Shown here: piece by piece, positions 19,088 through 30,780 of the stretch
Layout: the number at the start of each line of letters is the position of its first letter
Numbering within the stretch: the stretch's first letter is position 1
NCBI GenBank assembly: GCA_019056435.1
Contig: CP077641.1
Span: forward strand, 1,736,001 to 1,800,000
Length of the DNA stretch: 64,000 bases
Direction of reading: 5' to 3'
DNA from: Stutzerimonas stutzeri
GTDB lineage: Bacteria > Pseudomonadota > Gammaproteobacteria > Pseudomonadales > Pseudomonadaceae
Notes under the pieces: generated by a model
The model's input: only the letters and a program-made list of their open reading frames with translations
Told to the model about the DNA's origin: nothing
Database searches by the model: none
Translations under genes and position numbers: made by a program

Positions 19088-20365
19088 ATGAATCGTACCC
19101 TCTACACCCTGTTGTTCCATCTCTCTCTGCCGCTGATCCTGGTTCGCCTGCTATGGCGAGCTCGCCGGGCGCCGGCCTATTCGAAGCGGATCGGGGAGCG
19201 GTTGGCCCTGGGATTGCCGGCCATGCAGCCTGGCGGCATCTGGGTTCACGCCGTCTCGGTTGGTGAGAGCATTGCGGCGGCGCCGATGATTCGCGCGCTG
19301 AAGGCGCGGCATCCGGACCTGCCCATCACCGTGACTTGCATGACGCCGACCGGTTCCGAGCGAATCCGGGCGTTGTTCGGCGATACGGTGCAGCATTGCT
19401 ATCTCCCGTACGACCTACCGTGGGCGGCTGCGCGCCTGCTCGACCGGCTGCGGCCTCGGCTGGCCATCGTGATGGAAACCGAGCTGTGGCCCAACCACAT
19501 CCATCAGTGCGCTCGGCGGGGCATACCCGTGGTGCTGGCCAATGCCCGATTGTCCGAACGCTCCGCGCGCGGCTACGCAAGGCTTGGACGTTTGACCGCG
19601 CCGATGTTGGCCGAGCTGAGCTTGATTGCGGTGCAGACGGAGGCCGAGGCGACGCGCTTTCGGCAGCTTGGCGCGCCCGAAGCCGTGGTGCAGGTGACGG
19701 GGTCGATCAAGTTCGACCTCAGTATCGATCCGGCAGTGCCCACTCGGGCCGCGCAGCTTCGCCAGCAATGGGGCGCCGAGACGCGGCCGGTATGGATCGG
19801 CGCGAGCACTCACACCGGCGAGGACGAAATTCTGCTGGCCGCCCATCGTCAGTTGCTGGTCGATCATCCCGGGGCCCTGCTGATCCTGGTGCCGCGCCAT
19901 CCGGAACGATTTGCCTCGGTGCTCGAACTTTGTCGCAAGCAAGGCTTCGTCACGGTTCGACGGTCGCTCGACGAGGCGCCCGCGAACGAGACCCAGGTCC
20001 TGCTGGGGGACACCATGGGCGAGTTGCTGTTCCTGTTTGCGCTGGCCGACGTGGCCTTCGTCGGCGGCAGCCTGGTGCCGACTGGCGGCCACAACCTGCT
20101 TGAGCCTGCCGCGCTGGGCAAGCCGGTGCTGACGGGGCCGCACCTGTTCAACTTCCTCGATATCGCCGCGCAGATGCGTGACGCCGGTGCGCTGGTCGAG
20201 ATCAACAGCGCACCCGAACTGGCGGAGCAGATCGCCATATTCTGGACGGATCCAGCGCCCGCGGAGCAGGCGCGCGCCGCCGGTTATGCCGTTCTAAGGA
20301 ACAATCAGGGCGCGCTGGACCGGTTGCTGGCGGGGCTGGACGCCTTGCTGTCGACGCAGCGCTGA
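19088..20365 (+). CDS. waaA: 3-deoxy-D-manno-octulosonic acid transferase WaaA
   Basis: WaaA adds Kdo residues to lipid IVA at the inner membrane. The protein of 425 residues has one N-terminal membrane anchor, then the GT-B domain. Conserved blocks are IWVHAVSVGES (~45), METELWPNHI (~130), ASTHTGEDE (~237), DTMGELL and GGSLVPTGGHNLLEPA (~315). ATG 19088 gives the canonical N-terminus; the earlier in-frame start lies in non-coding sequence. The gene is divergent from the SMR gene and convergent with the tolC-like gene. Confidence 0.97.
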   Translation: MNRTLYTLLFHLSLPLILVRLLWRARRAPAYSKRIGERLALGLPAMQPGGIWVHAVSVGESIAAAPMIRALKARHPDLPITVTCMTPTGSERIRALFGDTVQHCYLPYDLPWAAARLLDRLRPRLAIVMETELWPNHIHQCARRGIPVVLANARLSERSARGYARLGRLTAPMLAELSLIAVQTEAEATRFRQLGAPEAVVQVTGSIKFDLSIDPAVPTRAAQLRQQWGAETRPVWIGASTHTGEDEILLAAHRQLLVDHPGALLILVPRHPERFASVLELCRKQGFVTVRRSLDEAPANETQVLLGDTMGELLFLFALADVAFVGGSLVPTGGHNLLEPAALGKPVLTGPHLFNFLDIAAQMRDAGALVEINSAPELAEQIAIFWTDPAPAEQARAAGYAVLRNNQGALDRLLAGLDALLSTQR

Positions 20366-20401
20366 CGGGCCGCGCCGCGCCTCGGACGCCGACGTTGCTG
20401 A

Positions 20402-21853
20402 TCAGTCGACGCGCACCGGGCGGCCGATGTTCTCCGACAGGTCCGGCGGCAGGAAATCGCTGTCCGGATCATAATCCGCCTTCAGATACCGCTGCAGGTC
20501 CTCCAGATCGCCCGGGTTGAGCGTGCCGGCTGCCTGTTTCAGGCGCAGGCTGTCGAGGATGTAGTCGTAGCGGGCATTGTTGTAGTCGCGAACCGCGGCG
20601 AACAACCGGCGCTGGGTGTCGAGCACGTCGACGATATTGCGCGTGCCGACCTGGTAGCCGATGTCGGTCGCTTCCAGCGCGCTCTGGTTGGAAATGATCG
20701 ATTGCCGGCGCGCCTGCACCTGTTCCACATCCGTATTCACCGCGCGGTGCAGGTTCCGCGTCGACTCGACGACCTGGCGACGAAGGCTCTCGCGCTGTTG
20801 CTCGGTCTGGGTCAACTGATGGTAGGCCTCGCGGCTCTGCGAGGTCGTCAGTCCGCCGCTGTAGAGCGGAATGTTAAGGCGCAGGCCGATGCTGCGCTGC
20901 TCCACGTCGCCGGTGTAGCGGGGGATACCGGTAACCGCTTCGCTGCCGGTATTGGTGAAGCCCAGGGTGTCGTTGTCGCCGCGGCTGTACTGCGCTACGG
21001 CATCAAGCGTCGGCGCGTGGCCGGCGCGTCGCTGGCGCAGGGTCTCCTCGGCCGCGATGACGGCCTGGTTGACCGCCTGCAGGTCGAGGTTTTGCCGCGC
21101 GGCCGTGTCGACCCAGGCGCTGGCGTCGTTGGGCACTGGCGGTAGCACCGGCAGGCTGTGCTCGATACCTTCAAGCGCCAGGTATTGGCGATTGGTCAGG
21201 GTCGAGAGCGCCTGAAAGGCATCGTCCACCTGACGCTGGGCAAGCAGGCGATTGGCGCGCGCCGTATCGAAGCCGGCTTGCGCTTCGAGGACGTCGGTAC
21301 GATCGGACAGCCCGACCTCGAAACGCTCGTCCGCCTGGTCGAGCTGGCGCTGGAAGGCCGACTCCTCGGCCTTCGCCGCAGCCAGCGTGTCCTGTGCCCG
21401 CAGCACGGCGAAGTAGGCCTGTGCGGTCAAGCGGATCAGGTCCTGCTCGGCAATGGAATACTCAATGGCCGCCTGCTCGTTGACCGCCTCGGCCGCCTGG
21501 AGCTGGAACCAGCGGTCGGCGCGAAAGATCGGTTGGCTCAGCGTCGCCTGGTAGAGCGTGCCGCTGCGCTCGAGCGAGCGCGACCCTGCGCTGGTGTCGA
21601 CATCGGTGCGGGTGCTGCTGGTCTCGGCGCCCGCACTGAGGTTGGGCAACAGCCCGGCGCGCGCTTGCGGGACGATTTCCTGGGCGGCCATGAATTGCGC
21701 ACGCGCTGCAGCCAGGTCGGCATTGTTTTCCACGGCCTGCCGATAGACGCTGAGCAGGTCGGTTCGGGCGGAAACAGGCGGTGCGTTCTGGGCCAGGGCC
21801 AGCCCCGACGAGGCGGCGGTCACGGCGAGTGCCAGCGTGAGTCTACGCAGCAT
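20402..21853 (-). CDS. tolC: TolC-family outer membrane efflux protein
   Basis: A 483-residue outer-membrane channel of the type I secretion/efflux class. Signal peptide: MLRRLTLALAVTAASSGLALA. Two OEP repeats follow, each with long helical stretches (residues ~30-215 and ~235-440). The motif DRTDVLEAQA at ~190 and its repeat counterpart GTRNIVDVLDTQRRL at ~395 are characteristic of TolC. The ATG at 21853 has a strong ribosome site (AGGGAAAG) and gives a proper signal peptide; the frame extends 11 codons further upstream. No pump genes are adjacent, as is typical for tolC. Confidence 0.92.
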   Translation of the reverse strand: MLRRLTLALAVTAASSGLALAQNAPPVSARTDLLSVYRQAVENNADLAAARAQFMAAQEIVPQARAGLLPNLSAGAETSSTRTDVDTSAGSRSLERSGTLYQATLSQPIFRADRWFQLQAAEAVNEQAAIEYSIAEQDLIRLTAQAYFAVLRAQDTLAAAKAEESAFQRQLDQADERFEVGLSDRTDVLEAQAGFDTARANRLLAQRQVDDAFQALSTLTNRQYLALEGIEHSLPVLPPVPNDASAWVDTAARQNLDLQAVNQAVIAAEETLRQRRAGHAPTLDAVAQYSRGDNDTLGFTNTGSEAVTGIPRYTGDVEQRSIGLRLNIPLYSGGLTTSQSREAYHQLTQTEQQRESLRRQVVESTRNLHRAVNTDVEQVQARRQSIISNQSALEATDIGYQVGTRNIVDVLDTQRRLFAAVRDYNNARYDYILDSLRLKQAAGTLNPGDLEDLQRYLKADYDPDSDFLPPDLSENIGRPVRVD

Positions 21854-22029
21854 GTGCGTCTTTCCCTGAAGCGAAGTGATGGGCAAGGCTATGCCCGGTC
21901 TTTCGGTCGGTCAAGCAGCGCGAACCGGGGGCTTCAGGGCCGACGGCGCCACATCGGGATGACCCGGCGGTCGCCGAATTGCCCGGTCGGCGTAGTAATC
22001 CCCGGCGCCGTTGATTAGACTCGGTCCCG

Positions 22030-24114
<2,085 letters not shown>

Positions 24115-24117
24115 CCT

Positions 24118-24149
24118 GACGAGGCCACCCCGCAACGGGCGGCCTCGTC
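24118..24149. terminator. Bidirectional terminator-like hairpin after thiC
   Basis: A perfect 9-base stem GACGAGGCC / GGCCTCGTC encloses a GC-rich loop and lies just after the thiC stop, between convergent genes. It has no T tract in either direction, so efficiency is uncertain. Confidence 0.65.
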
Positions 24150-24158
24150 GCACGCGTG

Positions 24159-24887
24159 CTACGGCAGATAGGCCGGCTTCACGATGCCGTCGAGTTCGGC
24201 ATAGGAGATCGTCAGCGTGGGATGCCCGCTCGAATAGGGCGCGATGCTGTAGACGTCGTATTTGAGCAGCACCTGGTCGCGCAGAAAGGCGACGTTCGAC
24301 GTTTGCTGGAACGGCCATTGGCGGCTGAAGGCGGCGTCGTGCTCGTTATCCAGCAGCCACTGCTGATGAGCCTTCGCTGCGACGCGCCAGAAGGCGCCCT
24401 CCTTGCCCGGCAACAGCACGTCGGCCAGTTTCAGTTCACGGTCCTGCTCGCGGTCGTAATTGATGAAACCGCGTCCGGGCATGCCGTGCGCACCGCCGGT
24501 AAAGAGGTAACTGGACAGTTCGATCACCAGTAGCGAATCGTGCTGGTCGATGAGCTTGGCCTGCAAGTAGCTGCTCCAGCCCGGCTCTGCCTGTTGCAGG
24601 AACTGCTGCTGGTAGGTCTCCAGTGAGGCGGGCAGGGTCGCTTCCGGCGAGTTGATGGTCATCCGCCGTAAACGATGGTCGATCAACGTATTCAGGGCTG
24701 GCTCGTCGGCAAATACCTGGGTGTCGATGTTCACCAGTGGGCATGTTTCGTCCGTCCTCGGGCAGGCTTCGGGGCGCTGCTCGCTGATGACCTGACGAAC
24801 CTCGACGGCTGGTGGCGAAAGGAAATGCTGGCAACCGGCAAGCAGCAGGCCAAGCGTGAGAAGGGGCAAGGTGTTACGAAGCGACAT
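24159..24887 (-). CDS. DUF3298 / RsiV-like domain lipoprotein
   Basis: A 242-residue secreted lipoprotein. The signal peptide ends in LLAGC (lipobox Cys ~19). The C-terminal half has the DUF3298 hallmark SYLFTGGAHGMPG (~130) and a conserved YDVYSIAPYSSGHPTL near the end; the domain is shared with RsiV, the lysozyme-binding anti-sigma factor. Here there is no anti-sigma domain or sigma-factor neighbour, so the protein may instead bind peptidoglycan-active proteins in the periplasm. That function is inferred. It is a single gene, divergent from nudF. Confidence 0.8.
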   Translation of the reverse strand: MSLRNTLPLLTLGLLLAGCQHFLSPPAVEVRQVISEQRPEACPRTDETCPLVNIDTQVFADEPALNTLIDHRLRRMTINSPEATLPASLETYQQQFLQQAEPGWSSYLQAKLIDQHDSLLVIELSSYLFTGGAHGMPGRGFINYDREQDRELKLADVLLPGKEGAFWRVAAKAHQQWLLDNEHDAAFSRQWPFQQTSNVAFLRDQVLLKYDVYSIAPYSSGHPTLTISYAELDGIVKPAYLP

Positions 24888-25113
24888 GGTGTGGTCTCAT
24901 GGCTCAGGAGTCGTGAGGTGCGGTTTCGAGTGCGGTGCGGGTGTTAAGTTCGACCGCCTTCAGCCGGGCATTTTTGCCCATGCTTGTGGTCTGCAAAAGG
25001 GCTGCGCCAGATGTTACGGCGCGCTAGCATGACAACAGAGAGACCGCTCACCCTGTGACGGTTGCAGCCTTTCCGTGGCGGCTGGCACGGAAGATACCGA
25101 ATGTGAGTTATTC

Positions 25114-25731
25114 ATGACTGATACCTTCAAGCCCGGTCCGGATGATGTCGATATCGTTGAACGCGAGCAATGCTTCAGCGGCTTTTACCGTCTTGACCGG
25201 CTGCAGTTGCGCCATCGGCTGTTCAGCGGTGCCATGGGGCGGCAACTGGAGCGTGAGTTGTTCGTTCGCCATGACGCTGTATGCGTACTGCCCTACGATC
25301 CGCGGCGCGACGAAGTCGTGCTGATCGAGCAGTTTCGGGTCGGTGCGGTGGGCAAGGTTGCCAACCCGTGGCTGATCGAACTGGTGGCGGGACTGATCGA
25401 CAAGGATGAACAGCCGGAAGAGGTCGCGCGCCGCGAGGCTGTCGAAGAGGCTGGGCTGGAAGTCGCTGAACTTTGGCCGGTGACCACCTATTTTCCCTCG
25501 CCCGGTGGCAGCACCGAGCGTGTGCATCTCTATGTCGGTCGATGCGACAGCACCCATGCCGGCGGAGTGTTCGGCCTGGACGAAGAAGGCGAAGACATTC
25601 GTGTCCACGTGTGGAGCCTGGAGCGAGCACTGCAGGCCGTACGTGACGGGACCATCGACAACGCGGCGAGCATCATCGCCCTGCAGTGGCTGGCGCTGAA
25701 CCGGGACGAAGTCAGAGGGGCGTGGTCATGA
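25114..25731 (+). CDS. nudF: ADP-ribose pyrophosphatase NudF (Nudix hydrolase)
   Basis: Hydrolyses ADP-ribose to AMP and ribose 5-phosphate in the cytoplasm. A complete Nudix box GX5EX7REUXEEXGU is visible at about residue 96: Gly-LIDKD-Glu, then REAVEEAGL. The length of 205 residues is typical. ATG 25114 (MTDTFKPGPDD) was taken instead of the 13-codon longer start. It is the first gene of the run leading to parE/parC and overlaps the next gene by 4 bases (ATGA). Confidence 0.93.
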   Translation: MTDTFKPGPDDVDIVEREQCFSGFYRLDRLQLRHRLFSGAMGRQLERELFVRHDAVCVLPYDPRRDEVVLIEQFRVGAVGKVANPWLIELVAGLIDKDEQPEEVARREAVEEAGLEVAELWPVTTYFPSPGGSTERVHLYVGRCDSTHAGGVFGLDEEGEDIRVHVWSLERALQAVRDGTIDNAASIIALQWLALNRDEVRGAWS

Positions 25732-26174
25732 GGAAAACCCGCGAACGATATCGGGTAGACCTGCGAGAGTTGCAGGCTGCTTGCGAAGCCAACTACCTAC
25801 GGCTGATGCGTCTCTTGCCGGGGATGCGCAGCCAGTCCGAGGTCCGGCGCATTGCCCTGAGCCAAGGTGAGCGGCTGCTGGGCGTGTTGGCGCTCAGGGT
25901 GGTTGAAAGCTGCCCCTACACCACGACCGTGCAGATCAGCCAACAGGATTGCCTGCCCTGGTTGCCCGTGCCCCAGATGGAGGTGCGCGTCTATCACGAC
26001 GCGCGCATGGCCGAAGTGGTCAGCGCGCAAAACGCCCGGCGTTTCCGCGGGATCTACAGCTATCCCAATGCGCAGATGCATCAACCCGACGAGAAGAATC
26101 AGCTCAATCTGTTTCTCGGCGAGTGGCTCGGCCATTGCCTGGCCTGTGGTCACGAGCTCGAGCCGGTTCTCTGA
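25728..26174 (+). CDS. DUF1249 family protein
   Basis: A 148-residue protein of the DUF1249 family (YqiB in Escherichia coli), always found between nudF and cpdA in this group. Residues seen include LQAACEANYLRLMRLLP near the start, MEVRVYHDARMAEV at about 85 and LNLFLGEWLGHCLACGHE close to the end. The last motif has two Cys that might bind a metal. No enzymatic motif is recognised and its function is unknown. The ATG overlaps the nudF stop by 4 bases. Confidence 0.85.
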   Translation: MRKTRERYRVDLRELQAACEANYLRLMRLLPGMRSQSEVRRIALSQGERLLGVLALRVVESCPYTTTVQISQQDCLPWLPVPQMEVRVYHDARMAEVVSAQNARRFRGIYSYPNAQMHQPDEKNQLNLFLGEWLGHCLACGHELEPVL

Positions 26175-26320
26175 GCTCTCCTGTGATTGGCTAGGCGATG
26201 TCAATGCGCCATGAGTCTCGTTCGCAAGCTGATCTGTGATGCATGCCCGCATCATGCGGTTTACCCCCATCATGGCGAGCCACCATAATTCTCCCGCGAA
26301 TTCGCCAAAGGAGACGGGTC

Positions 26321-27136
26321 GTGGCTGTTGCGCCCCTTACTGCTGAAAAAGATTCGGTACTGCTGGTGCAGCTGACCGACTGCCATCTGTTCGGCAATCC
26401 CGGCGGCAAGCTGCTGGGCATGGACACGGCGGACAGCCTGCAGCGGGTGGTGGACCTGGTGCTCGCCGAGCAACCGGGCATCGATCTGGTTCTGGCAACC
26501 GGCGATTTATCGCAAGACGGCTCGCTGGCATCCTACGAGCGGTTTCGGACACTGTCCGAACGTATCCAGGCACCTGCTCGCTGGTGCCCCGGTAATCACG
26601 ACGAGCTGGCCATCATGCGCGAGGCGAGCCGCGATACGGACCTGATGCAACCCGTTCTTGATATCGGCGCCTGGCGCGTGGTCATGCTCGATACCCTCGT
26701 CCCGGGCTCGGTGCACGGCATGTTGCGCGAGGATCAGCTGCAGCTGCTGGATCGCGCGCTGGGAGAGGCGCCTGATCGCCATCATCTGATTTGCCTTCAT
26801 CATCACCCCGTTACCATCGGCAGTCGCTGGATGGACAAGATCGGATTGCGCAATCGCGATGCGCTGTTCGAGGTGGTGGATCGTCACCCTGGGGTGAAAG
26901 CCTTGCTGTGGGGCCATATTCACCAGGCCTTCGATGCGGCCCGGGAGGGGTTCGCCTTCTGGCGACACCTTCGACCGGTGTGCAATTCACGCCAGGCAGC
27001 GAGGATTTCGACGTGGACACCCGTGCCCCGGGGTATCGCTGGCTGCGGCTGCATGCGGATGGACGTCTGGACACGGGAATTTCGCGGGTGGTTGGAATCG
27101 ATTTCGAGGTCGACTACAGCGTCAAGGGGTTATTGA
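26321..27136 (+). CDS. cpdA: 3',5'-cyclic AMP phosphodiesterase CpdA (two compensating assembly frameshifts)
   Basis: A class III metallophosphoesterase that degrades cAMP. The metal ligands are in order: QLTDCHLFG, ATGDLSQDGS, GNHDE, HHHPVTIG and WGHIHQAFD. The GTG start sits a few bases after GGAGACGGG. A missing G in the run 26947-26950 and an extra G in 26126-27129 region (run at 27126-27129) offset each other. The corrected C-terminus is LLATPSTGVQFTPGSEDF to VDYSVKGY, 271 residues. In between the uncorrected frame gives about 60 wrong residues although it appears open. It limits cAMP-Vfr signalling in pseudomonads. Confidence 0.92.
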   Translation: MAVAPLTAEKDSVLLVQLTDCHLFGNPGGKLLGMDTADSLQRVVDLVLAEQPGIDLVLATGDLSQDGSLASYERFRTLSERIQAPARWCPGNHDELAIMREASRDTDLMQPVLDIGAWRVVMLDTLVPGSVHGMLREDQLQLLDRALGEAPDRHHLICLHHHPVTIGSRWMDKIGLRNRDALFEVVDRHPGVKALLWGHIHQAFDAAREGFAFWRHLRPVCNSRQAARISTWTPVPRGIAGCGCMRMDVWTREFRGWLESISRSTTASRGY

Positions 27137-27268
27137 GGCGCGGTACCTGTCAGGTTGCCGGCACCGGCGCGGTGCTGGCGCCCCGCCTGGATCTCGCCAG
27201 CCATCCAGCTTGCAGCCTTTGCGTCTCGCCTTGTAGCCTTCTCCGTCTTTTTCATTCAGCGAGCCAGC

Positions 27269-27887
27269 ATGACCTGCGAACGCCCCGCCATTCTCTATAT
27301 GCACGGCCTCAATAGCTCGCCACAGTCGCAAAAGGCCCGCCAGCTGATGCAGGCGATGGAGCGGTTGGAGGCGAGCGATCGCCTGAGGGTGCCGGCTCTG
27401 CATCACCATCCGCGCCAGGCCATTGCGCAACTGGAGGCGGGAATCGCTGAGCTGGGCCGTCCCTTGCTGGTCGGCAGCTCCCTGGGCGGCTACTATGCGA
27501 CGCACCTTGCCGAGCGTCATGGCCTCAAGGCATTGCTGATCAACCCAGCCGTTACGCCACATCGCCGCTTCGACGGCTACCTGGGCCCGCAGACCAATCT
27601 CTACACCGGTGAGGTCTGGCAGCTGACCGACGATCATGTCGCCGCGTTGGCGGAGTTGGAGGTGGCGCCACCTGAGGATGCCGAGCGCTATCAGGTCTGG
27701 CTGCAGACTGGCGACGAAACCCTCGACTATCGGCACGCCGCCGATTTCTATCGCTGCTGCGCGCTGCGGATCCAGGCCGGGGGGCGATCATGGTTTCCAA
27801 GGCTTTGCCGAACGCCTACCGGCGCTGCTCGCCTTTGCCGGCTTCGACCCGGCGTGCTTGGCCGAGCTCGATCTTTCCGATTCATAA
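27269..27887 (+). CDS. yqiA: YqiA-type alpha/beta-hydrolase esterase (one assembly frameshift)
   Basis: A 205-residue esterase once an extra G in the run 27779-27784 is removed, which restores the C-terminus GFQGFAERLPALLAF. The N-terminus reads ILYMHGLNSSPQS, and the nucleophile elbow is VGSSLGGYYA with Ser in GSSLGG. The catalytic Asp and His are expected in the GDETLDY and DHGFQGF segments, and both are present. ATG 27269 was chosen for the family N-terminus. It lies between cpdA and parE as in E. coli; parE begins 19 bases later. It is probably a cytoplasmic acyl esterase; the substrate is unknown. Confidence 0.9.
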
Positions 27888-27905
27888 GGACATCACGAGA
27901 CGCTC

Positions 27906-29791
27906 ATGTCGTATACCGCAGAAGCCATTGAAGTCCTCTCCGGCCTTGACCCGGTACGCAAGCGGCCGGGGATGTACACCGATACGTCACGCCCGAATCA
28001 CCTGGCGCAGGAAGTCATCGACAACAGCGTCGACGAAGCGCTGGCCGGCCACGCCAGCTCGGTGCAGGTGATCCTGCACCAGGACAATTCGCTCCAGGTC
28101 ATCGACGATGGCCGCGGTATGCCGGTGGACATTCATCCCGAGGAAGGGTGTCGGGCGTCGAACTGATCCTCACCAAGCTGCACGCCGGCGGCAAGTTTTC
28201 CAACAAGAACTATCAGTTCTCGGGCGGCTTGCATGGCGTGGGCATTTCGGTGGTCAACGCGCTTTCGACGCGCGTCGAAGTAACCGTCAAGCGCGACGGC
28301 AATGAGTACCGCATGGCGTTCGCTGACGGCTTCAAGGCCAGCGAGCTGGACATCATCGGCAGCGTGGGCAAGCGCAACACCGGCACCAGCGTGCAGTTCT
28401 GGGCCGACCCCAAGTATTTCGATTCTCCCAAGTTCTCCATCAGCCGTCTCAAGCATGTACTCAAGGCCAAGGCCGTGCTCTGCCCTGGGCTCAAGGTCAG
28501 CTTCGAGGACAAGAGCACCGGTGAGAAAGTCGAGTGGCACTACGAAGATGGCCTGCGCTCGTACCTGATCGATGCGGTCAGCGCCTTCGCGCGCCTGCCG
28601 GACGAGCCGTTCTGCGGCAGCCTTGCCGGCAACAAGGAGGCGGTGGACTGGGCGCTGCTGTGGCTGCCGGAGGGCGGCGACAGCGTGCAGGAAAGCTACG
28701 TCAACCTGATTCCCACCGCGCAGGGCGGCACCCATGTCAACGGTCTGCGCCAGGGGCTGCTGGATGCCATGCGTGAGTTCTGCGAATTCCGCAACCTGTT
28801 GCCACGCGGGCTCAAGCTTGCCCCTGAAGACGTCTGGGAGCGGATCGCCTTCGTCCTTTCGGCGAAGATGCAGGAACCCCAATTCTCCGGGCAGACGAAG
28901 GAGCGCCTGTCGTCGCGCGAGGCCGCTGCATTCGTCTCCGGCGTCGTCAAGGATGCGTTCAGCCTCTGGCTCAATGCCCATCCCGAACTCGGGCTGCAAC
29001 TCGCGGAGCTGGCGATCAGCAATGCGGGACGCCGCCTGAAGGCGAGCAAGAAGGTCGAGCGCAAACGCATCACTCAAGGGCCGGCGCTGCCCGGCAAGCT
29101 GGCCGACTGCGCCGGTCAGGACCCGATGCGCGCCGAGCTGTTCCTGGTCGAGGGGGACTCGGCCGGTGGCTCCGCCAAGCAGGCACGCGACAAGGAGTTC
29201 CAGGCCATCATGCCGCTGCGCGGGAAGATCCTGAACACCTGGGAGGTCGATGGCGGCGAAGTGCTCGCCAGCCAGGAAGTCCACGACATTGCCGTGGCGA
29301 TTGGCGTCGATCCGGGCGCGACCGACCTGGCGCAGCTGCGCTACGGCAAGATCTGCATCCTCGCCGACGCCGACTCTGACGGGTTGCACATCGCCACGCT
29401 GCTGTGCGCGCTCTTCGTTCGGCACTTCCGCCCGCTGGTCGATGCCGGACACGTCTATGTCGCCATGCCGCCGCTGTACCGCATCGACCTGGGCAAGGAC
29501 ATCTTCTATGCGCTGGACGAGGCCGAGCGAGACGGCATCCTCGATCGGCTGGCCGCGGAAAAGCGCCGAGGCAAACCGCAGGTCACTCGCTTCAAGGGCC
29601 TTGGCGAGATGAACCCGCCGCAGCTGCGCGAGACCACCATGGACCCAAACACCCGCCGTCTGGTGCAGTTGACGCTGGACGACTTCGACGGAACCCGCGA
29701 GGTGATGGACATGCTCTTGGCCAAGAAGCGCGCCGGTGACCGCAAGAGCTGGCTGGAGTCCAAGGGCAACCTGGCTGAGGTCCTGCTGTGA
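27906..29791 (+). CDS. parE: DNA topoisomerase IV subunit B ParE (one assembly frameshift)
   Basis: ATPase subunit of topoisomerase IV, which unlinks daughter chromosomes. A missing G at 28146-28148 splits it at E-E-G-V-S-G-V-E; corrected length is 628 residues. The GHKL ATPase shows EVIDNSVDEAL and IDDGRGMPVDIHP, then GGLHGVGISVVNAL. The C-terminal TOPRIM region has EGDSAGGSAKQ and ADADSDGLHI, followed by the PLRGKILN segment. Because parE is essential, the break is almost certainly a sequencing error. The 3' end overlaps the next gene (GTGA). Confidence 0.97.
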
Positions 29792-30780
29792 CGGCGGGTT
29801 GGCTGGCGCGCCTCGCGCTGTTGACCGCCTTGACCGCTCCTGTCTGGGCTGCCGAGCCGCCGGTCGAACTCGAACTCGTCAGCGAACATCCCGTCGATGG
29901 GATGGATGCCGGCCATTTGTCGGGTATGGCCTGGTGCGGTGATGCATTCTGGGCGGTTTCGGATCGCGATGACACAGGGCTCTACCGCCTCGACGCCAGC
30001 GAACCCGTCTGGCGGGCCGAAGCCGAGCGGTTCGAGCTGTTGCCGCCGCCGGAGACCGGGCTGTCCTGGGGGACGCGTATGCGTTCGCTGGCCACCGGAC
30101 TGGCGCGTGGCGGTAAGATGGATTTTGAAGGCCTGAGCTGCGACGGGCTCGGCAATCGGTACCTGGTGAGCGAAGCCTACGCGGCGGTGCTCAGGGTCAA
30201 CCCGGCCGGTACGGCAGAGTGGCTCAACCTGCCTGACAGCCTGGTTCGGCAGGCGCGCGCGAGCGGCATGCTGCTGCGTTTCAACGCCATGTTCGAAGGC
30301 ATCGCGGTCGACCCCGAAGCCAATCGGCTCTGGCTGGCGGCTGAACATAGCCGTCGCGGTTTGCTGGTCATGCATCGCAATCAGAGCAGTTGGCAATGCA
30401 CGGGCGGCTGCGTATTGCTGGCAGAAGGCGGACATGAGACCCCGCCGGCCATCATGGACGAAGGCGAGCAGCCGCTGCGGTTTTCCGGTCTGGCCTTCCA
30501 TGGCGGCAAGCTGTTCACCCTGGAGCCGGTACCTCACCAGATCTGCCGCCGCCGGCTCGATACCGGGGCTGTCGAGCGGTGCTGGTCCTACGCCGACACG
30601 GCCCTGGCCGAGGATCGCCGCTACGACACGCCCTTCGGCAACGCCGAGGCGTTATGGATCGATGAGCAGAGCGCCTGGATCGGCATCGACAACAATCAGG
30701 CCACCCGTGCCGACGGCGAAAAGCGCCCCGTCGTCTGGCGCCTTGCCGCGCCGAAGGGTGGCTGGGGTGCCAAGCGGTGA
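29788..30780 (+). CDS. Secreted esterase-like / phytase-like beta-propeller protein
   Basis: A 330-residue exported protein with a signal peptide (LARLALLTALTAPVWA). The body matches the 'esterase-like activity of phytase' family pattern: HLSGMAWCGDAFWAVSDRD at ~45, KMDFEGLSCDG at ~110, NAMFEGIAVDPEANRLW at ~160 and FGNAEALWIDE near the end, consistent with propeller blades. GTG start overlaps the parE stop (GTGA), and its end overlaps the protease gene likewise, so it is co-translated between the topoisomerase IV genes. Substrate and reason for this position are unknown. Confidence 0.75.
   Translation: MTAGWLARLALLTALTAPVWAAEPPVELELVSEHPVDGMDAGHLSGMAWCGDAFWAVSDRDDTGLYRLDASEPVWRAEAERFELLPPPETGLSWGTRMRSLATGLARGGKMDFEGLSCDGLGNRYLVSEAYAAVLRVNPAGTAEWLNLPDSLVRQARASGMLLRFNAMFEGIAVDPEANRLWLAAEHSRRGLLVMHRNQSSWQCTGGCVLLAEGGHETPPAIMDEGEQPLRFSGLAFHGGKLFTLEPVPHQICRRRLDTGAVERCWSYADTALAEDRRYDTPFGNAEALWIDEQSAWIGIDNNQATRADGEKRPVVWRLAAPKGGWGAKR

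Noticed and set aside
27906-29791. parE as a pseudogene or a programmed frameshift
   Set aside because: The break is a one-base loss in a G run like many others here, no slippery-site/stem arrangement was seen, and the gene is essential.
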